NCBI RefSeq assembly: GCF_000764225.1
Contig: NZ_JQED01000045.1
Location: 1 to 64,000 of the forward strand
Length of the DNA stretch: 64,000 nt
Origin: Colwellia psychrerythraea
GTDB taxonomy: Bacteria > Pseudomonadota > Gammaproteobacteria > Enterobacterales > Alteromonadaceae
Reading direction: 5' to 3'
Shown here: piece by piece, positions 1 through 8,683 of the stretch
Numbering within the stretch: the stretch's first letter is position 1
Layout of the letters: each line of letters begins with the position of its first letter
Position numbers and translations under genes: made by a program
Notes under the pieces: generated by a model
The model's database searches: none
What the model saw: only the letters and a program-made list of their open reading frames with translations
What the model was told of the DNA's origin: nothing

Positions 1-26
1 ATGCGAAAAAAACTAAATTCCTTGAC

Positions 27-115
27 TGATGCCGATCACTCAAGTTAGATTTTACTGAGGTCTACTGGCAGACAAAAAAGTGATCGGCTTGAATGGTATT
101 GAGCGATCGGCATCA
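27..115. repeat. Inverted-repeat cluster at left edge
   Basis: An 11-base sequence at 27-37 (TGATGCCGATC) is perfectly inverted at 105-115. A nested 9-base pair, GCCGATCAC at 31-39 and GTGATCGGC at 80-88, shares the same core. Such clustered GATCGGC copies are typical of an insertion-sequence end or a recombination remnant, but no transposase is visible here. It lies directly upstream of a cupin gene that has lost its normal start, so it may mark the breakpoint. Identity of any element is unknown. Confidence 0.4.
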
Positions 116-205
116 TAGTATTACGCAATTAGAAACTTTCTTACTACTGAAACAATCATCGATGAAAATAGTCATGGAGGACATGGTACAATCGAAATTC
201 AAAAA

Positions 206-475
206 ATGTATCGACGTGCAGATTTTCAAGGTGCATGGGATTTTGCTTTACGAGTAAAAATGCCGCCAAACTCATCTATGGGATTACATGAGCATGGAGA
301 AGATGAAGAAATGTATATAATTCTAAATGGTGAAGGTCTGATGACTATTGGAGGCGAGAATAAACGAGTACGTAAAGGAGACATGATCCTAAATAAACCC
401 CATGGTACTCACGGTTTATTAAATGATAGCGACCAAGAGCTTGAGCTATTAATTATACAGGCAAGCCTCAAATAA
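206..475 (+). CDS. Small cupin-domain protein, probably 5'-truncated
   Basis: This encodes a single-domain cupin (double-stranded beta-helix). Metal-ligand-like motifs are visible: HEHGEDEEMYIILNGEG holds the H-x-H-x(n)-E pattern of cupin motif 1, and the PHGTHGL segment supplies the motif 2 histidine. Substrate is unknown. The reading frame is open upstream of the first ATG back to a stop at 116-118. The upstream residues (for example SHGGHGTIEIQKM) look like the N-terminus normal for the family, yet they contain no ATG, GTG or TTG. Either the gene uses a rare start or it was truncated by the rearrangement marked by the inverted repeats just upstream. The protein from the ATG is 89 residues, slightly short for the family. 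Confidence 0.6.
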   Translation: MYRRADFQGAWDFALRVKMPPNSSMGLHEHGEDEEMYIILNGEGLMTIGGENKRVRKGDMILNKPHGTHGLLNDSDQELELLIIQASLK

Positions 476-955
476 CAGATTCATATTTAGTCATGTGCAA
501 ACGAGCAAACTTAGATAGGGCGTTTAAATCAAAATTAGGCATAGATATCAGTAATGTTAATTACGGTGATTCACATCAGAAGACAAGTAAACCTAATGAT
601 TTACTTGCGTTTTTATTAAAGTAAAGAGTAGCGGTACCAGAAAGTATGACTATACTATTGCAACTCATGTACGTTGGCATTCGAGTATATTAAAAAGTTT
701 CAACGTTTGGGATAATCATATTATGTAGGTATTGGTGGATAATTACTGAGGAGAAATGACAATTCAAAGGTTTTGAAAATATGGCTATGTATTTAGTAAC
801 AGTAAAATGGCATGAAACAAAATCTATTAAACTTGTTTTTTGAAACAAGATTATTTGGTAATCAAAGCTCAGTGTGCAAACCAACAATACATGAATGGTC
901 TCATTCAATTTAGTAATTAAAAACAAAGTTTAAATAGACTAATAATTTATATTAA

Positions 956-1022
956 TGACGTAACGCTACGTAAAATCTGTGAGGAAATATACACAAAAAT
1001 ATATTTCATGCTCGTAGCGTCA
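956..1022. repeat. Nested hairpin, possible recombination site
   Basis: The outer arms are ACGCTACG at 963-970 and CGTAGCGT at 1013-1020. An inner stem, GAAATATA at 984-991 with TATATTTC at 1000-1007, lies between them. The 10-mer CGTAGCGTCA at 1013-1022 recurs exactly at 2621-2630, on the other side of the recombinase gene. The nested structure recalls folded recombination sites, but the integron attC consensus is not recognisable. Confidence 0.45.
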
Positions 1023-1164
1023 CATGAATATGGATAAAGCCCGATAAAATTATTTGGGTGTGTTCACGAGTGAAAACTGGATCAATCCAGATAATAAGTT
1101 GGTTTAACATTTTTCAGAATCTGAATAACGACAGGGACAACCACCCTTTAATAAAACATACTCG

Positions 1165-1196
1165 CTATGTCCGATACTCTTCAGTATTGGACATAG
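1165..1196. repeat. 13-bp hairpin upstream of recombinase
   Basis: CTATGTCCGATAC at 1165-1177 pairs with GTATTGGACATAG at 1184-1196, with one G-T pair and a 6-base loop. It sits 57 bases before the recombinase start and could be an attenuator, operator or recombinase site. No U-tract follows it in the sense direction. Confidence 0.5.
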
Positions 1197-1252
1197 TGCA
1201 TATAATGATTTAAACTGACTTCATCTGCCTTATCTGCTTGGTTTTACAAATA

Positions 1253-2494
1253 ATGTTATTAACTAAACCCGTTCCTTTATATCCACCATACATAGATTTA
1301 TGTGATTTCGATTTTGATGACTATCCTGAGTTAGATAAAATATTCTCAACTAATGAAACCTGGTGGCTTGAACAATTTAACTGGGGAAAGATTTTCCTAA
1401 CCTATATTGGTAGAAATAAATCTGCACATACTTATGAACGATTTAGAAACGACGTTGAACGTTTTCTTTTATGGTCATTCATCATAAAGCAAAAACCTAT
1501 CGACCAATTACGTAAATCAGATTTACTAGAATACGCTGACTTTTGTTGGCAGCCACCAGTTGACTGGATCGGCACATCTAATCAAGAACGTTTTAAAATA
1601 ACCAATGGTTATTCTGCAGCTAATGAACTTTGGTTTCCATACAAGATTCAAGCGCCTAAAAGTTTAAAATCTCAATACGTTGTTGATAAGAAAAAATATC
1701 GTCCATCACAGCAAACACTTTCATCAATGTTTACCGCTATTATTGTTTTCTATAATTACCTGATGGCTGAAGATTTTTGTATTGGTAATCCTGCCCAAAT
1801 TGCTAAAAAAGATTGTCGGCACTTTATCATTGATTCACAAGTTAAAGAAATCAAACGTTTAACTGCTAGCCAATGGCAATTCGTTTTAGATACTGCTGTT
1901 GAAATGGCTGATGAAAATCCACTATTTGAACGCAACCTATTTGTTATTGCCTCATTAAAAACCTTATTCCTTAGGATTTCAGAATTATCTGAACGACCCA
2001 ATTGGTCGCCAACTATGGGACATTTTTGGCAGGATGATGATGAAAACTGGTGGCTAAAAATATTTGGAAAAAGCCGTAAATTACGCGACATTACTGTACC
2101 GATCGACTTTTTACCTTTTTTAGAACGCTATCGTGCATCTCGTGGTTTATTAGGTTTACCATCAAGCAATGAAAATTCAATTCTAGTTGAAAAAGTACGT
2201 GGTCAAGGTGGTATGACATCGAGGCATTTACGCCGTATTGTGCAAAGTGTTTTCGATCAGGCACATGATAATATGCGCAGATTGGAAGGTGAAAATAAAG
2301 CGCTCAAATTGAAAGAAGCTTCTGCCCATTGGCTTAGGCATACAGGTGCTAGTATGGAAATTGAACGTGGGCGCCCTCTTAAAGATATTTCTGAAGATCT
2401 CGGTCACGCCAGTATGGCAACCACAGATACTGTTTATGTTCAGAGTGAAAACAAGAAACGTGCAGAAAGTGGTAAACGCAGAAAAGTAGATTAG
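1253..2494 (+). CDS. Tyrosine recombinase / phage-type integrase
   Basis: A site-specific DNA strand-exchange enzyme of the tyrosine recombinase family. The catalytic set is complete, counted from a TTG five codons further upstream: Arg246 (LRISELSE), a Lys in FGKSRKLRD near 278, HWLRH at 364-368, LGHAS with His390, and the nucleophile Tyr400 (TDTVYV). The N-terminal half fits a SAM-like core-binding domain with an acidic N-terminal extension. The start is taken as the ATG at 1253; the upstream TTG at 1238 is in frame but less likely. The C-terminus is strongly basic (KKRAESGKRRKVD). The gene is isolated, flanked on both sides by copies of an ACGCTACGT motif, with no cargo or excisionase nearby. 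Element type is unknown. Confidence 0.85.
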   Translation: MLLTKPVPLYPPYIDLCDFDFDDYPELDKIFSTNETWWLEQFNWGKIFLTYIGRNKSAHTYERFRNDVERFLLWSFIIKQKPIDQLRKSDLLEYADFCWQPPVDWIGTSNQERFKITNGYSAANELWFPYKIQAPKSLKSQYVVDKKKYRPSQQTLSSMFTAIIVFYNYLMAEDFCIGNPAQIAKKDCRHFIIDSQVKEIKRLTASQWQFVLDTAVEMADENPLFERNLFVIASLKTLFLRISELSERPNWSPTMGHFWQDDDENWWLKIFGKSRKLRDITVPIDFLPFLERYRASRGLLGLPSSNENSILVEKVRGQGGMTSRHLRRIVQSVFDQAHDNMRRLEGENKALKLKEASAHWLRHTGASMEIERGRPLKDISEDLGHASMATTDTVYVQSENKKRAESGKRRKVD

Positions 2495-2616
2495 CAAACC
2501 ACGATTAATACAGAGATACCAGGTGAAATTGCTTTTCAATTTTATTGTTAACATTACTTATAAAACAGTATGCTATGTAATTTATTACCTGTAATCACTA
2601 ACAAACCTTAATAGAA

Positions 2617-2630
2617 TTTACGTAGCGTCA
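2617..2630 (-). repeat. Second copy of the recombinase-flanking motif
   Basis: TTTACGTAGCGT at 2617-2628 is the exact reverse complement of ACGCTACGTAAA at 963-974. CGTAGCGTCA at 2621-2630 is an exact direct copy of 1013-1022. The copies bracket the recombinase gene and could be element ends or core sites. Confidence 0.4.
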
Positions 2631-2870
2631 GGTTGTTTTTTAGTCTTGTATCGCTTTAACCCTTTATAATAAAGGATTGTAGCTACAATCAGCTTAATTT
2701 AAACCTTTCGTTTTTATGGCTTAAATAAGGCTGTTTTGAGTAAATAAGCAACGATTACGACAAAATTTATGCAATAAAAATGGTGATCAGCGCCCTGCTA
2801 TTGTTTTTATATTTACCCGTTATTAGCTATATTTAATTAATTGTATTGATGAGTTTTTGAATTAACACTT

Positions 2871-2900
2871 ATTAAAAAGCCCTAACATTACCGTTAGGGC
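2871..2900 (-). terminator. Rho-independent terminator of the PEP-CTERM gene
   Basis: GCCCTAAC at 2879-2886 and GTTAGGGC at 2893-2900 form a perfect 8-bp GC-rich stem with a 6-base loop. Read on the minus strand it is followed at once by five T, 66 bases past the stop of the gene ending at 2966. Confidence 0.85.
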
Positions 2901-2965
2901 TTGCACGAATAAGTTAATCTGATAGTAATTTAATTTTTATACGAGTGTAGATTAACCTTAAATAC

Positions 2966-3565
2966 TTAGTTTAATTTTCTTTGTCGAGTTAATACGGCTA
3001 TTGCAATCAACATTAATAGTATTGTCATTGGCTCAGGTACATCGACAGGAACTGCTGAATTTACGATAAAAGAAGCATTTGTGCTGCTAACGTCGACGAA
3101 AGAACTACCAAAGTCATCACCAAAAATGACGTTAGTTAAGTCCAACATACTTGTTCCAGCGTTAGTAACGTCAAAGTTTACACTTGCTAAAACAAATTGG
3201 CTTAATCCATCTTGAACAGGCAAAAGCTCATCCCACCAAGCATAACTAACTTCTGATAAGGTCACACTGTCAGTCATAAAATCAAAAACACTTTGATCAC
3301 TACCGCCAAAACCAACATTCAGCTTATTGCCAAAACTACTAGAGTCGTAATCGATTACTGAGTTGTCCCACGAGAGCGTAAAGTCAAATGTTGCTAATAA
3401 CTTTTGAAAACCCAATACATCTTCTTCAATATCGCTGATAATAAAATCTGCAGTGAGTACGTCACCTACTTGATAACTTTCTTGGTTTAATTCAACTGAC
3501 AGTAATGTCGCATGACTATTGATTGAAACTAAAAGCATGGTGACTAACATTATTATTTTTTTCAT
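2966..3565 (-). CDS. PEP-CTERM sorting-signal protein
   Basis: A 199-residue exported protein. The first 19 residues form a signal peptide (MKKIIMLVTMLLVSINSHA). The C-terminus has the PEP-CTERM layout: VPEP at about 176-179, a hydrophobic segment (ILLMLIAIAVL) and a basic tail (RQRKLN). Such proteins are processed by an exosortase and moved to the outer surface, often in exopolysaccharide-producing bacteria. The central region is beta-rich and cohesin-like, with the common opening LSVELNQESYQVGDV. It lies 34 bases downstream of the large secreted nuclease gene on the same strand, so co-expression is possible. The exosortase itself is not in this window. Confidence 0.85.
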   Translation of the reverse strand: MKKIIMLVTMLLVSINSHATLLSVELNQESYQVGDVLTADFIISDIEEDVLGFQKLLATFDFTLSWDNSVIDYDSSSFGNKLNVGFGGSDQSVFDFMTDSVTLSEVSYAWWDELLPVQDGLSQFVLASVNFDVTNAGTSMLDLTNVIFGDDFGSSFVDVSSTNASFIVNSAVPVDVPEPMTILLMLIAIAVLTRQRKLN

Positions 3566-3599
3566 GATTATTCCTTTTAAAACCTTTTGGGTAAATTAA

Positions 3600-6500
3600 T
3601 TATTCTGTCGCACAACGTGAACGAGTACATAAAGACATTAATGCTCTAACATCTAGGCTGTTAACAACACTATCGTTATTAAAGTCGTGTTGTATATCAC
3701 CTGTTTCACCACGACGAATCATCATTGAAAGCTGGTTAACATCATTTCGGTCAATATCTGCATCACCATCAAAATCACCTACAAGCTCAACTTCACTCTG
3801 TAGATTCAGTACAACAATGACGGGATCATGATCTGATGCACGATACGCATCTTCAGCAAAGTACGTTGTTAATTGTTCTGATGATTTATACTCTATGTTG
3901 TAATCTAATATGCGTGGCTCATCGGCATTGATATGCCAAACGGTTGCATCAACAACTTGGCTCGCTAAGTTATTACTAGCAAGTGCATGATCTAAGTAAC
4001 CAATTTCACCACCAAAACTATATGAATAACCAGCGCTGCCTTGATAATCAGCAATTAAGTTATGATAATCATTGTGAGTAATTGCATTAATCGGATCTTC
4101 TTTACCGTAAGCATTCAAGTCACCAATAATTAAAAAATCAGCATCGCTAGAGCCCGTTGGATTTGTGTTTAACCAAGCGGTTAAACCATTTGCCGCTTGG
4201 GTTCTCAGCTCATTCCAACACCCTTGACCGTCTCCTTGATCAAGGTTATTGCCAGAGGCACTGCCACAACTGCCTTTCGATTTGAAGTGATTTACTGCAA
4301 TGGTTAGCTCTTCATTTGTTGCAATTTCTTTAAAGGTTTGCACTAACGGCTGACGGTTGCCAAAATCAAAAGGGCTTTGATTTGTCGTAACCGCATTGCC
4401 TACAAGTGAGACGGTAGCTGGCTTGTATATTATGCCTACTGTGATTGCGTCGCTTCCAACACCTGCTTGCTCCAAGCTGACATATGCATATGTTCCCTCA
4501 CCTATTTGGGCATTTAACTGGCTAACAAGATCTGCAATTGCTGAACTATTGTCAAAACCATCGTTTTCTAACTCCATCAGACCAACAATATCTGCATTGA
4601 TTTCTTTAAGCGCAGAGACAATTTTACTGCTTTGGCGGGTAAATTCTTCTAACGTATCTGCGCCTCGCGCAGTCGGAAAACCTTGACCTGCACCATCACC
4701 ATTGAAGTAATTCAGAACATTAAAACTTGCTACTTTTAACGAGCCACTTTCATCGAGTTCAGCTTGTGTTGTTCTCGTATTTGTTGAACTAAAGAGTGGT
4801 GTCGTTGTTGGCAATACGCGGTACTGATTGAAACTATAATCAATTACACCAGTTAAACCTGTAACAGAATCGCCTAAACGTAAGGTATTTTCATGGCTCA
4901 ACCCTGGTGCCGGAAATGGCACATTATCAGGATTTTGCGCATTATTCATATCATCTAATGTTATTCTGTTTCGGCTATTTTTATTCGCTAAATCAATCGC
5001 TTGTTCACTACCTGCGTTATAGATGTTGGTAGGTAAAATCAAACGACCATTCGATAAGGTCAACTGGCCGTAGCGTGCTAAATTATAGGTATCACTGACT
5101 TTCAAGCTATCATTAAATCTCACTGACATGCCTTCAATAGTTTCCCAATAATCAGTTGTAGAAACAGGTAAAGATACCATGGTAGTTTCAATTTGTTCGC
5201 CAACACCACAATCAACAAAGTCTGTTGTTGCTGTCAACTGAGTACGACCATAACTCTCTTTTACTGTGCCGTTTATTCTCACTTTATTGCCCACTGTCGG
5301 GAAATTAGCAATGTCGTTAAAATAAACAAAAATTGCTTCCGAGGTTAGCAAATCAGTATCGGTGTGCTCTGCTTCTTCTTGGACAAAGTAGCCTTTTAAG
5401 CTTGGCACTGTTGCTGTAACCGTACCTTCAATAACTTTGATTTCTCCAACAAAAGGTGAATCATTGTTGCTACCTTGAAGAGTATTGATTGCATCAGCCT
5501 CCTCATCACACATGCCAATGACAGGATTTTCTCCTGTACCAGGATCAGTCGGCGATGTATCAGCTAAATGAGCGCCTAAATTCTCAAAGGTATCTTTAGG
5601 GTTTGATTGCCATTGGTCGGCTTTAACAAATTCATCTGTTCTATCTGTATCACCTGATGTAACTGATGCTAAGCGCACTAATGAGGTATCTTTACCCCAA
5701 TTTTGTCTCACGCCATAGGTACCAATATTATCAATTATCGTATCGCCATGAACTAGCTCGACATAATCATCACCATTGAAGTTAACAGCGCTAACAAAAT
5801 GGTCAATATAAGGGACTAATGCACTGTCATCGGCAATTTGAGCTGAGCCTAATACCACCACATCTTTTGCCAGTATTTCACCTGTTAGTGTGTAAGTGCC
5901 CGTCGGCGATGTACTTCCATTTGAGTAAAGCTTGAATTGATAATCTGCCAACGAAATAGCACTATTGGTTGGGTTATAGATCTCTATCGCTTTGTTAAAG
6001 CTTGAGCCTTCAACATATTCAGAGAAAAATAGATCATCACCTAGTGCTGGGGGATCTACAGGGTCTACTGGATCAATGGGGTCAACCGGATCTACGTCTG
6101 AACAAGATGCGCTATAGAGTGTTGAAATCCACTCTGGGTGGTCAATAAATGGGTTACGGTTTCCTTGAAATTCATAAATTTTATTATTTCTATGTTGCTC
6201 AAATTCATCAACAGGATCAGCTTCACTCCATGCTAATAAGGTACACAACTTACCTAATTTAGCTTCTCCGCCTGAGGTTAAGTTATCAACTACTTGAAGG
6301 TCTGGTGTTACCGAGTCCAAACCGGCATAACGGGTATCCATGTATAAAACGATACGAGCGACATCACCTTTTACCGCATCTCTTGGTTCAAATGAATTAC
6401 CGTCTACCCGATTTTCAGGGGACTCTGGTAAAGGTGCATCACTATTATCAAAATCTAAGTTACCTCTTGAAGAGTTAACGGATATATCCGTTGGCCTTAG

Positions 6501-7541
6501 GTGGTGTATGTCTGAATAAGCCATGGCACTTGAGCTTGGGAACCCGTGGCTTTTCGCCCAAACATGCTCACGATTCCAGTTATCAGGGTTGGTAGATTGT
6601 GAGCCACTGCCGTTTGACGTTTTCGCTTTGGAAATACCACGATAAAATAAAATGACATTATCAGGATTTAACGGGTCTTCATCGGTGACGGTTAATGCCG
6701 TCCATGCTTCTGAATAGGTTAATTGTTTATGATTAGCTGAAATGACCTCATTGATATTCGTTCGAATAACGTCAGTACTTTGCGCTGACTCAATTGCGTT
6801 AAATACAGCCGCATAATAAGTAGTATCATCAAATTCTGCAGCATTTTCTATTGGGCTTAAATCGGGGCAATTATAACATGCATCAATAATTGGGCCTTGG
6901 CTGTTATCGCCTCCGCCATCTTCAACACCCGCTGTTACCAACACATTATCCAAACTAATATATTCAGACCCTGAGTTGTTTGCCATTGATACTTTGATTT
7001 GCAGCGAGCTTCCTTGTGCAATGCTTTGAGTAATAGTGGCCGAAGTAAAGTCATCATTCATGGTATGACTGCTGTTGCCTTTACCTTGCCAGTTTTCGAC
7101 TCTAACAAAAGGTGCGTTATCTACCGAATACCACAAGTCAAAGAAGTCAGCTGATTCAAGCGTGCCACTTTCTTCAGCTAACACTGAGATAGTAATATTC
7201 GTTTTACCTTCAATATTTATTGATTCTGACAACCAGTCTACATAACCATCAACATCTCTTGCTTCAATTTTACTATTATTAACTTTAAACCAATCACTGT
7301 TTGCGGTTAATTGTGCATTACTCACATCAATAGACCAGCGATTGATCCCAGTCATATCAATTGTTTCAAAAACAGCCCCTTTATTACTTAATGCGGGGTT
7401 ATTAAAATCTTCAGACCATAGTGTTTCAGCACTCAAAGCACTGTGGCTAACAAAACTAGACGCAACACACAGTGCAATCGAGCTTAATTTTAGTTTGTTT
7501 TGGCCAAAAAATAGACTTGGCACTACCTTACGAGTATTCAT
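3600..7541 (-). CDS. Large secreted ExeM/NucH-type nuclease with two catalytic domains and a dockerin-like end
   Basis: A 1313-residue secreted DNase, probably for nutrient DNA or biofilm DNA. Domains in order: signal peptide 1-38; a beta-sandwich of binding type, about 40-205; an endonuclease I (NucM/EndA) domain, about 240-480, with NREHVWAKSHGFP and DIHHLRPTD; a (VDP)n acidic linker 482-498; a lamin-tail domain, about 503-640 (FFSEYVEGSSFNKAIEIYN); an OB-fold-like segment, about 690-780; an exonuclease-endonuclease-phosphatase domain 935-1247 with ASFNVLNYF, LMELENDGF, NHFKSKGS, GDLNAYGKEDP and SDHDP; and a dockerin-like pair of calcium loops at 1255-1310 (DFDGDADIDRNDV, DFNNDSVVNSLDV). 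ExeM-like proteins of Shewanella and relatives share the LTD-OB-EEP core. Here an extra endonuclease I is fused in front and a dockerin-like module behind. Cys pairs suggest disulfides. Confidence 0.9.
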   Translation of the reverse strand: MNTRKVVPSLFFGQNKLKLSSIALCVASSFVSHSALSAETLWSEDFNNPALSNKGAVFETIDMTGINRWSIDVSNAQLTANSDWFKVNNSKIEARDVDGYVDWLSESINIEGKTNITISVLAEESGTLESADFFDLWYSVDNAPFVRVENWQGKGNSSHTMNDDFTSATITQSIAQGSSLQIKVSMANNSGSEYISLDNVLVTAGVEDGGGDNSQGPIIDACYNCPDLSPIENAAEFDDTTYYAAVFNAIESAQSTDVIRTNINEVISANHKQLTYSEAWTALTVTDEDPLNPDNVILFYRGISKAKTSNGSGSQSTNPDNWNREHVWAKSHGFPSSSAMAYSDIHHLRPTDISVNSSRGNLDFDNSDAPLPESPENRVDGNSFEPRDAVKGDVARIVLYMDTRYAGLDSVTPDLQVVDNLTSGGEAKLGKLCTLLAWSEADPVDEFEQHRNNKIYEFQGNRNPFIDHPEWISTLYSASCSDVDPVDPIDPVDPVDPPALGDDLFFSEYVEGSSFNKAIEIYNPTNSAISLADYQFKLYSNGSTSPTGTYTLTGEILAKDVVVLGSAQIADDSALVPYIDHFVSAVNFNGDDYVELVHGDTIIDNIGTYGVRQNWGKDTSLVRLASVTSGDTDRTDEFVKADQWQSNPKDTFENLGAHLADTSPTDPGTGENPVIGMCDEEADAINTLQGSNNDSPFVGEIKVIEGTVTATVPSLKGYFVQEEAEHTDTDLLTSEAIFVYFNDIANFPTVGNKVRINGTVKESYGRTQLTATTDFVDCGVGEQIETTMVSLPVSTTDYWETIEGMSVRFNDSLKVSDTYNLARYGQLTLSNGRLILPTNIYNAGSEQAIDLANKNSRNRITLDDMNNAQNPDNVPFPAPGLSHENTLRLGDSVTGLTGVIDYSFNQYRVLPTTTPLFSSTNTRTTQAELDESGSLKVASFNVLNYFNGDGAGQGFPTARGADTLEEFTRQSSKIVSALKEINADIVGLMELENDGFDNSSAIADLVSQLNAQIGEGTYAYVSLEQAGVGSDAITVGIIYKPATVSLVGNAVTTNQSPFDFGNRQPLVQTFKEIATNEELTIAVNHFKSKGSCGSASGNNLDQGDGQGCWNELRTQAANGLTAWLNTNPTGSSDADFLIIGDLNAYGKEDPINAITHNDYHNLIADYQGSAGYSYSFGGEIGYLDHALASNNLASQVVDATVWHINADEPRILDYNIEYKSSEQLTTYFAEDAYRASDHDPVIVVLNLQSEVELVGDFDGDADIDRNDVNQLSMMIRRGETGDIQHDFNNDSVVNSLDVRALMSLCTRSRCATE

Positions 7542-7648
7542 TTCATTTCTCCAAATTAATAATGAATTTGCGTTAAAAAAGTACTTCTATTGGTTAAAAC
7601 TTCAACTTGATTCTGAACGATGAATGTTACAGTTTTGTTATTTAACGG

Positions 7649-7726
7649 TAAGATTGTTGTTATTCTTGACCAAATAGTCAACCAATAAGTGTTTATTAAA
7701 TAAACATTATTAAGAAAACAATCTTA
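7649..7726. promoter_or_regulatory. Stacked palindromes upstream of the nuclease gene
   Basis: TAAGATTGTT at 7649-7658 is perfectly inverted at 7717-7726 (AACAATCTTA). Inside it lie TTGAC/GTCAA (7666-7670, 7677-7681) and GTTTATT/AATAAAC (7691-7697, 7699-7705). They lie about 110-185 bases upstream of the nuclease start on the minus strand and could be operators for its regulation. The rest of the 7542-8029 gap has no gene. Confidence 0.4.
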
Positions 7727-8029
7727 ATGGTTAGTAATAGCAAGGGGTGGCGCTTGATTTTTTTTGTCCCGCGGTAATAAAACGATTTTAATCGTTGAGT
7801 TAGTTTCTTCGTTTAGCTGATTTAGTGAGTGTTTGGATAGAGATTGTTCTATACAATGGTTTTATTCGGTGCGCTGTTACAATCGAACATGAGTGAGTGG
7901 AACTAATCTATAGAATAATTGCTTAATACTCGTACTTAACATCAGTATTGTTTAACGGAAAACTCTGTATTCTTAATAGTTTTACAAAGTTTGTTGCGCT
8001 AAAATACTATAGGCTAACAAGGAGTTACC

Positions 8030-8683
8030 GTGATAGAAGTAAAAGATTTGTCTTTCAGTCGTAATGATGGTGATAACAAACAAAGCATTTTAAATAAGCT
8101 TAATTTGTTTGTGCCTGCTTGCCAACAGCTTGCATTACTTGGTGATAGTGGCTCTGGTAAAACTACCTTTTTACATATTCTTGCAGGTCTACTTCAAGCT
8201 GATAGCGGCTCAGTCAGTGTTAATAACCAAGAGTTATCGCTTCTTAATGAGCAAGATCTCGCACTTTATCGTCGTAAAATTGGGCTGATTTTTCAGCACT
8301 ATCAATTACTTGATTGCCTAAGTGTGAAACAAAATATTTTATTTCAACATAAACTTAACTTCCCAACAGAAGTGGCGAGTGAATTTGACGCTCTAATTGA
8401 GGAATTAGGGCTACAAAACAAGCTTAATGCCTTGCCTCATCAGCTTTCTGGTGGTGAACAACAACGCGTTGGCATTGCACGAGCCTTGCTTAATAAGCCT
8501 CGAATTATATTTGCTGATGAGCCAACGGGCAATTTAGATCAACAGCGTTCTCACCAAGTGGTTAAGCTTCTTACCCAGTTATGCCGTGAAAGAGAAATCA
8601 ATCTCGTAATGGTGACTCATAGTCATCAATTAACTGATTACTTTGATCATGTGAACGTGCTAAGAGATGGCCGTTTTGACTAA
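8030..8683 (+). CDS. ABC transporter ATP-binding protein, LolD/MacB type
   Basis: The ATPase of a type VII (MacB/LolCDE-like) ABC system, which does mechanical work on lipoproteins or envelope substrates rather than simple uptake. Walker A is GDSGSGKTT at about 38-46, the Q-loop glutamine is near 89, the signature is LSGGEQQR at 139-146, Walker B is IIFADEP at about 159-165, and the switch His is near 197. Length (217) is normal. The start is GTG at 8030, with AAGGAG at 8019-8024. It overlaps the permease gene by 17 bases, so the two are translationally coupled. Confidence 0.9.
   Translation: MIEVKDLSFSRNDGDNKQSILNKLNLFVPACQQLALLGDSGSGKTTFLHILAGLLQADSGSVSVNNQELSLLNEQDLALYRRKIGLIFQHYQLLDCLSVKQNILFQHKLNFPTEVASEFDALIEELGLQNKLNALPHQLSGGEQQRVGIARALLNKPRIIFADEPTGNLDQQRSHQVVKLLTQLCREREINLVMVTHSHQLTDYFDHVNVLRDGRFD

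Larger units (their letters stand above)
476..1252. other. Non-coding or decayed region before the recombinase
   Basis: No convincing gene is present. A 43-codon frame at 493-624 has no clear ribosome binding site and resembles nothing recognised. A good Shine-Dalgarno (GAGGAG near 749) leads only into a six-codon frame. The stretch carries several hairpins, listed separately, and looks like decayed mobile DNA. Confidence 0.5.

Noticed and set aside
493..624. 43-codon plus-strand frame after the cupin gene
   Set aside because: No ribosome binding site and no recognisable family; reported only as part of the decayed region.
690..926. 78-codon minus-strand frame
   Set aside because: Composition is like AT-rich non-coding DNA; no start signal, neighbours or motif support it.
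956..1022. Integron attC site
   Set aside because: The hairpin arms do not show the RYYYAAC and GTTRRRY core-site consensus, and the recombinase lacks a recognisable IntI-specific insert.
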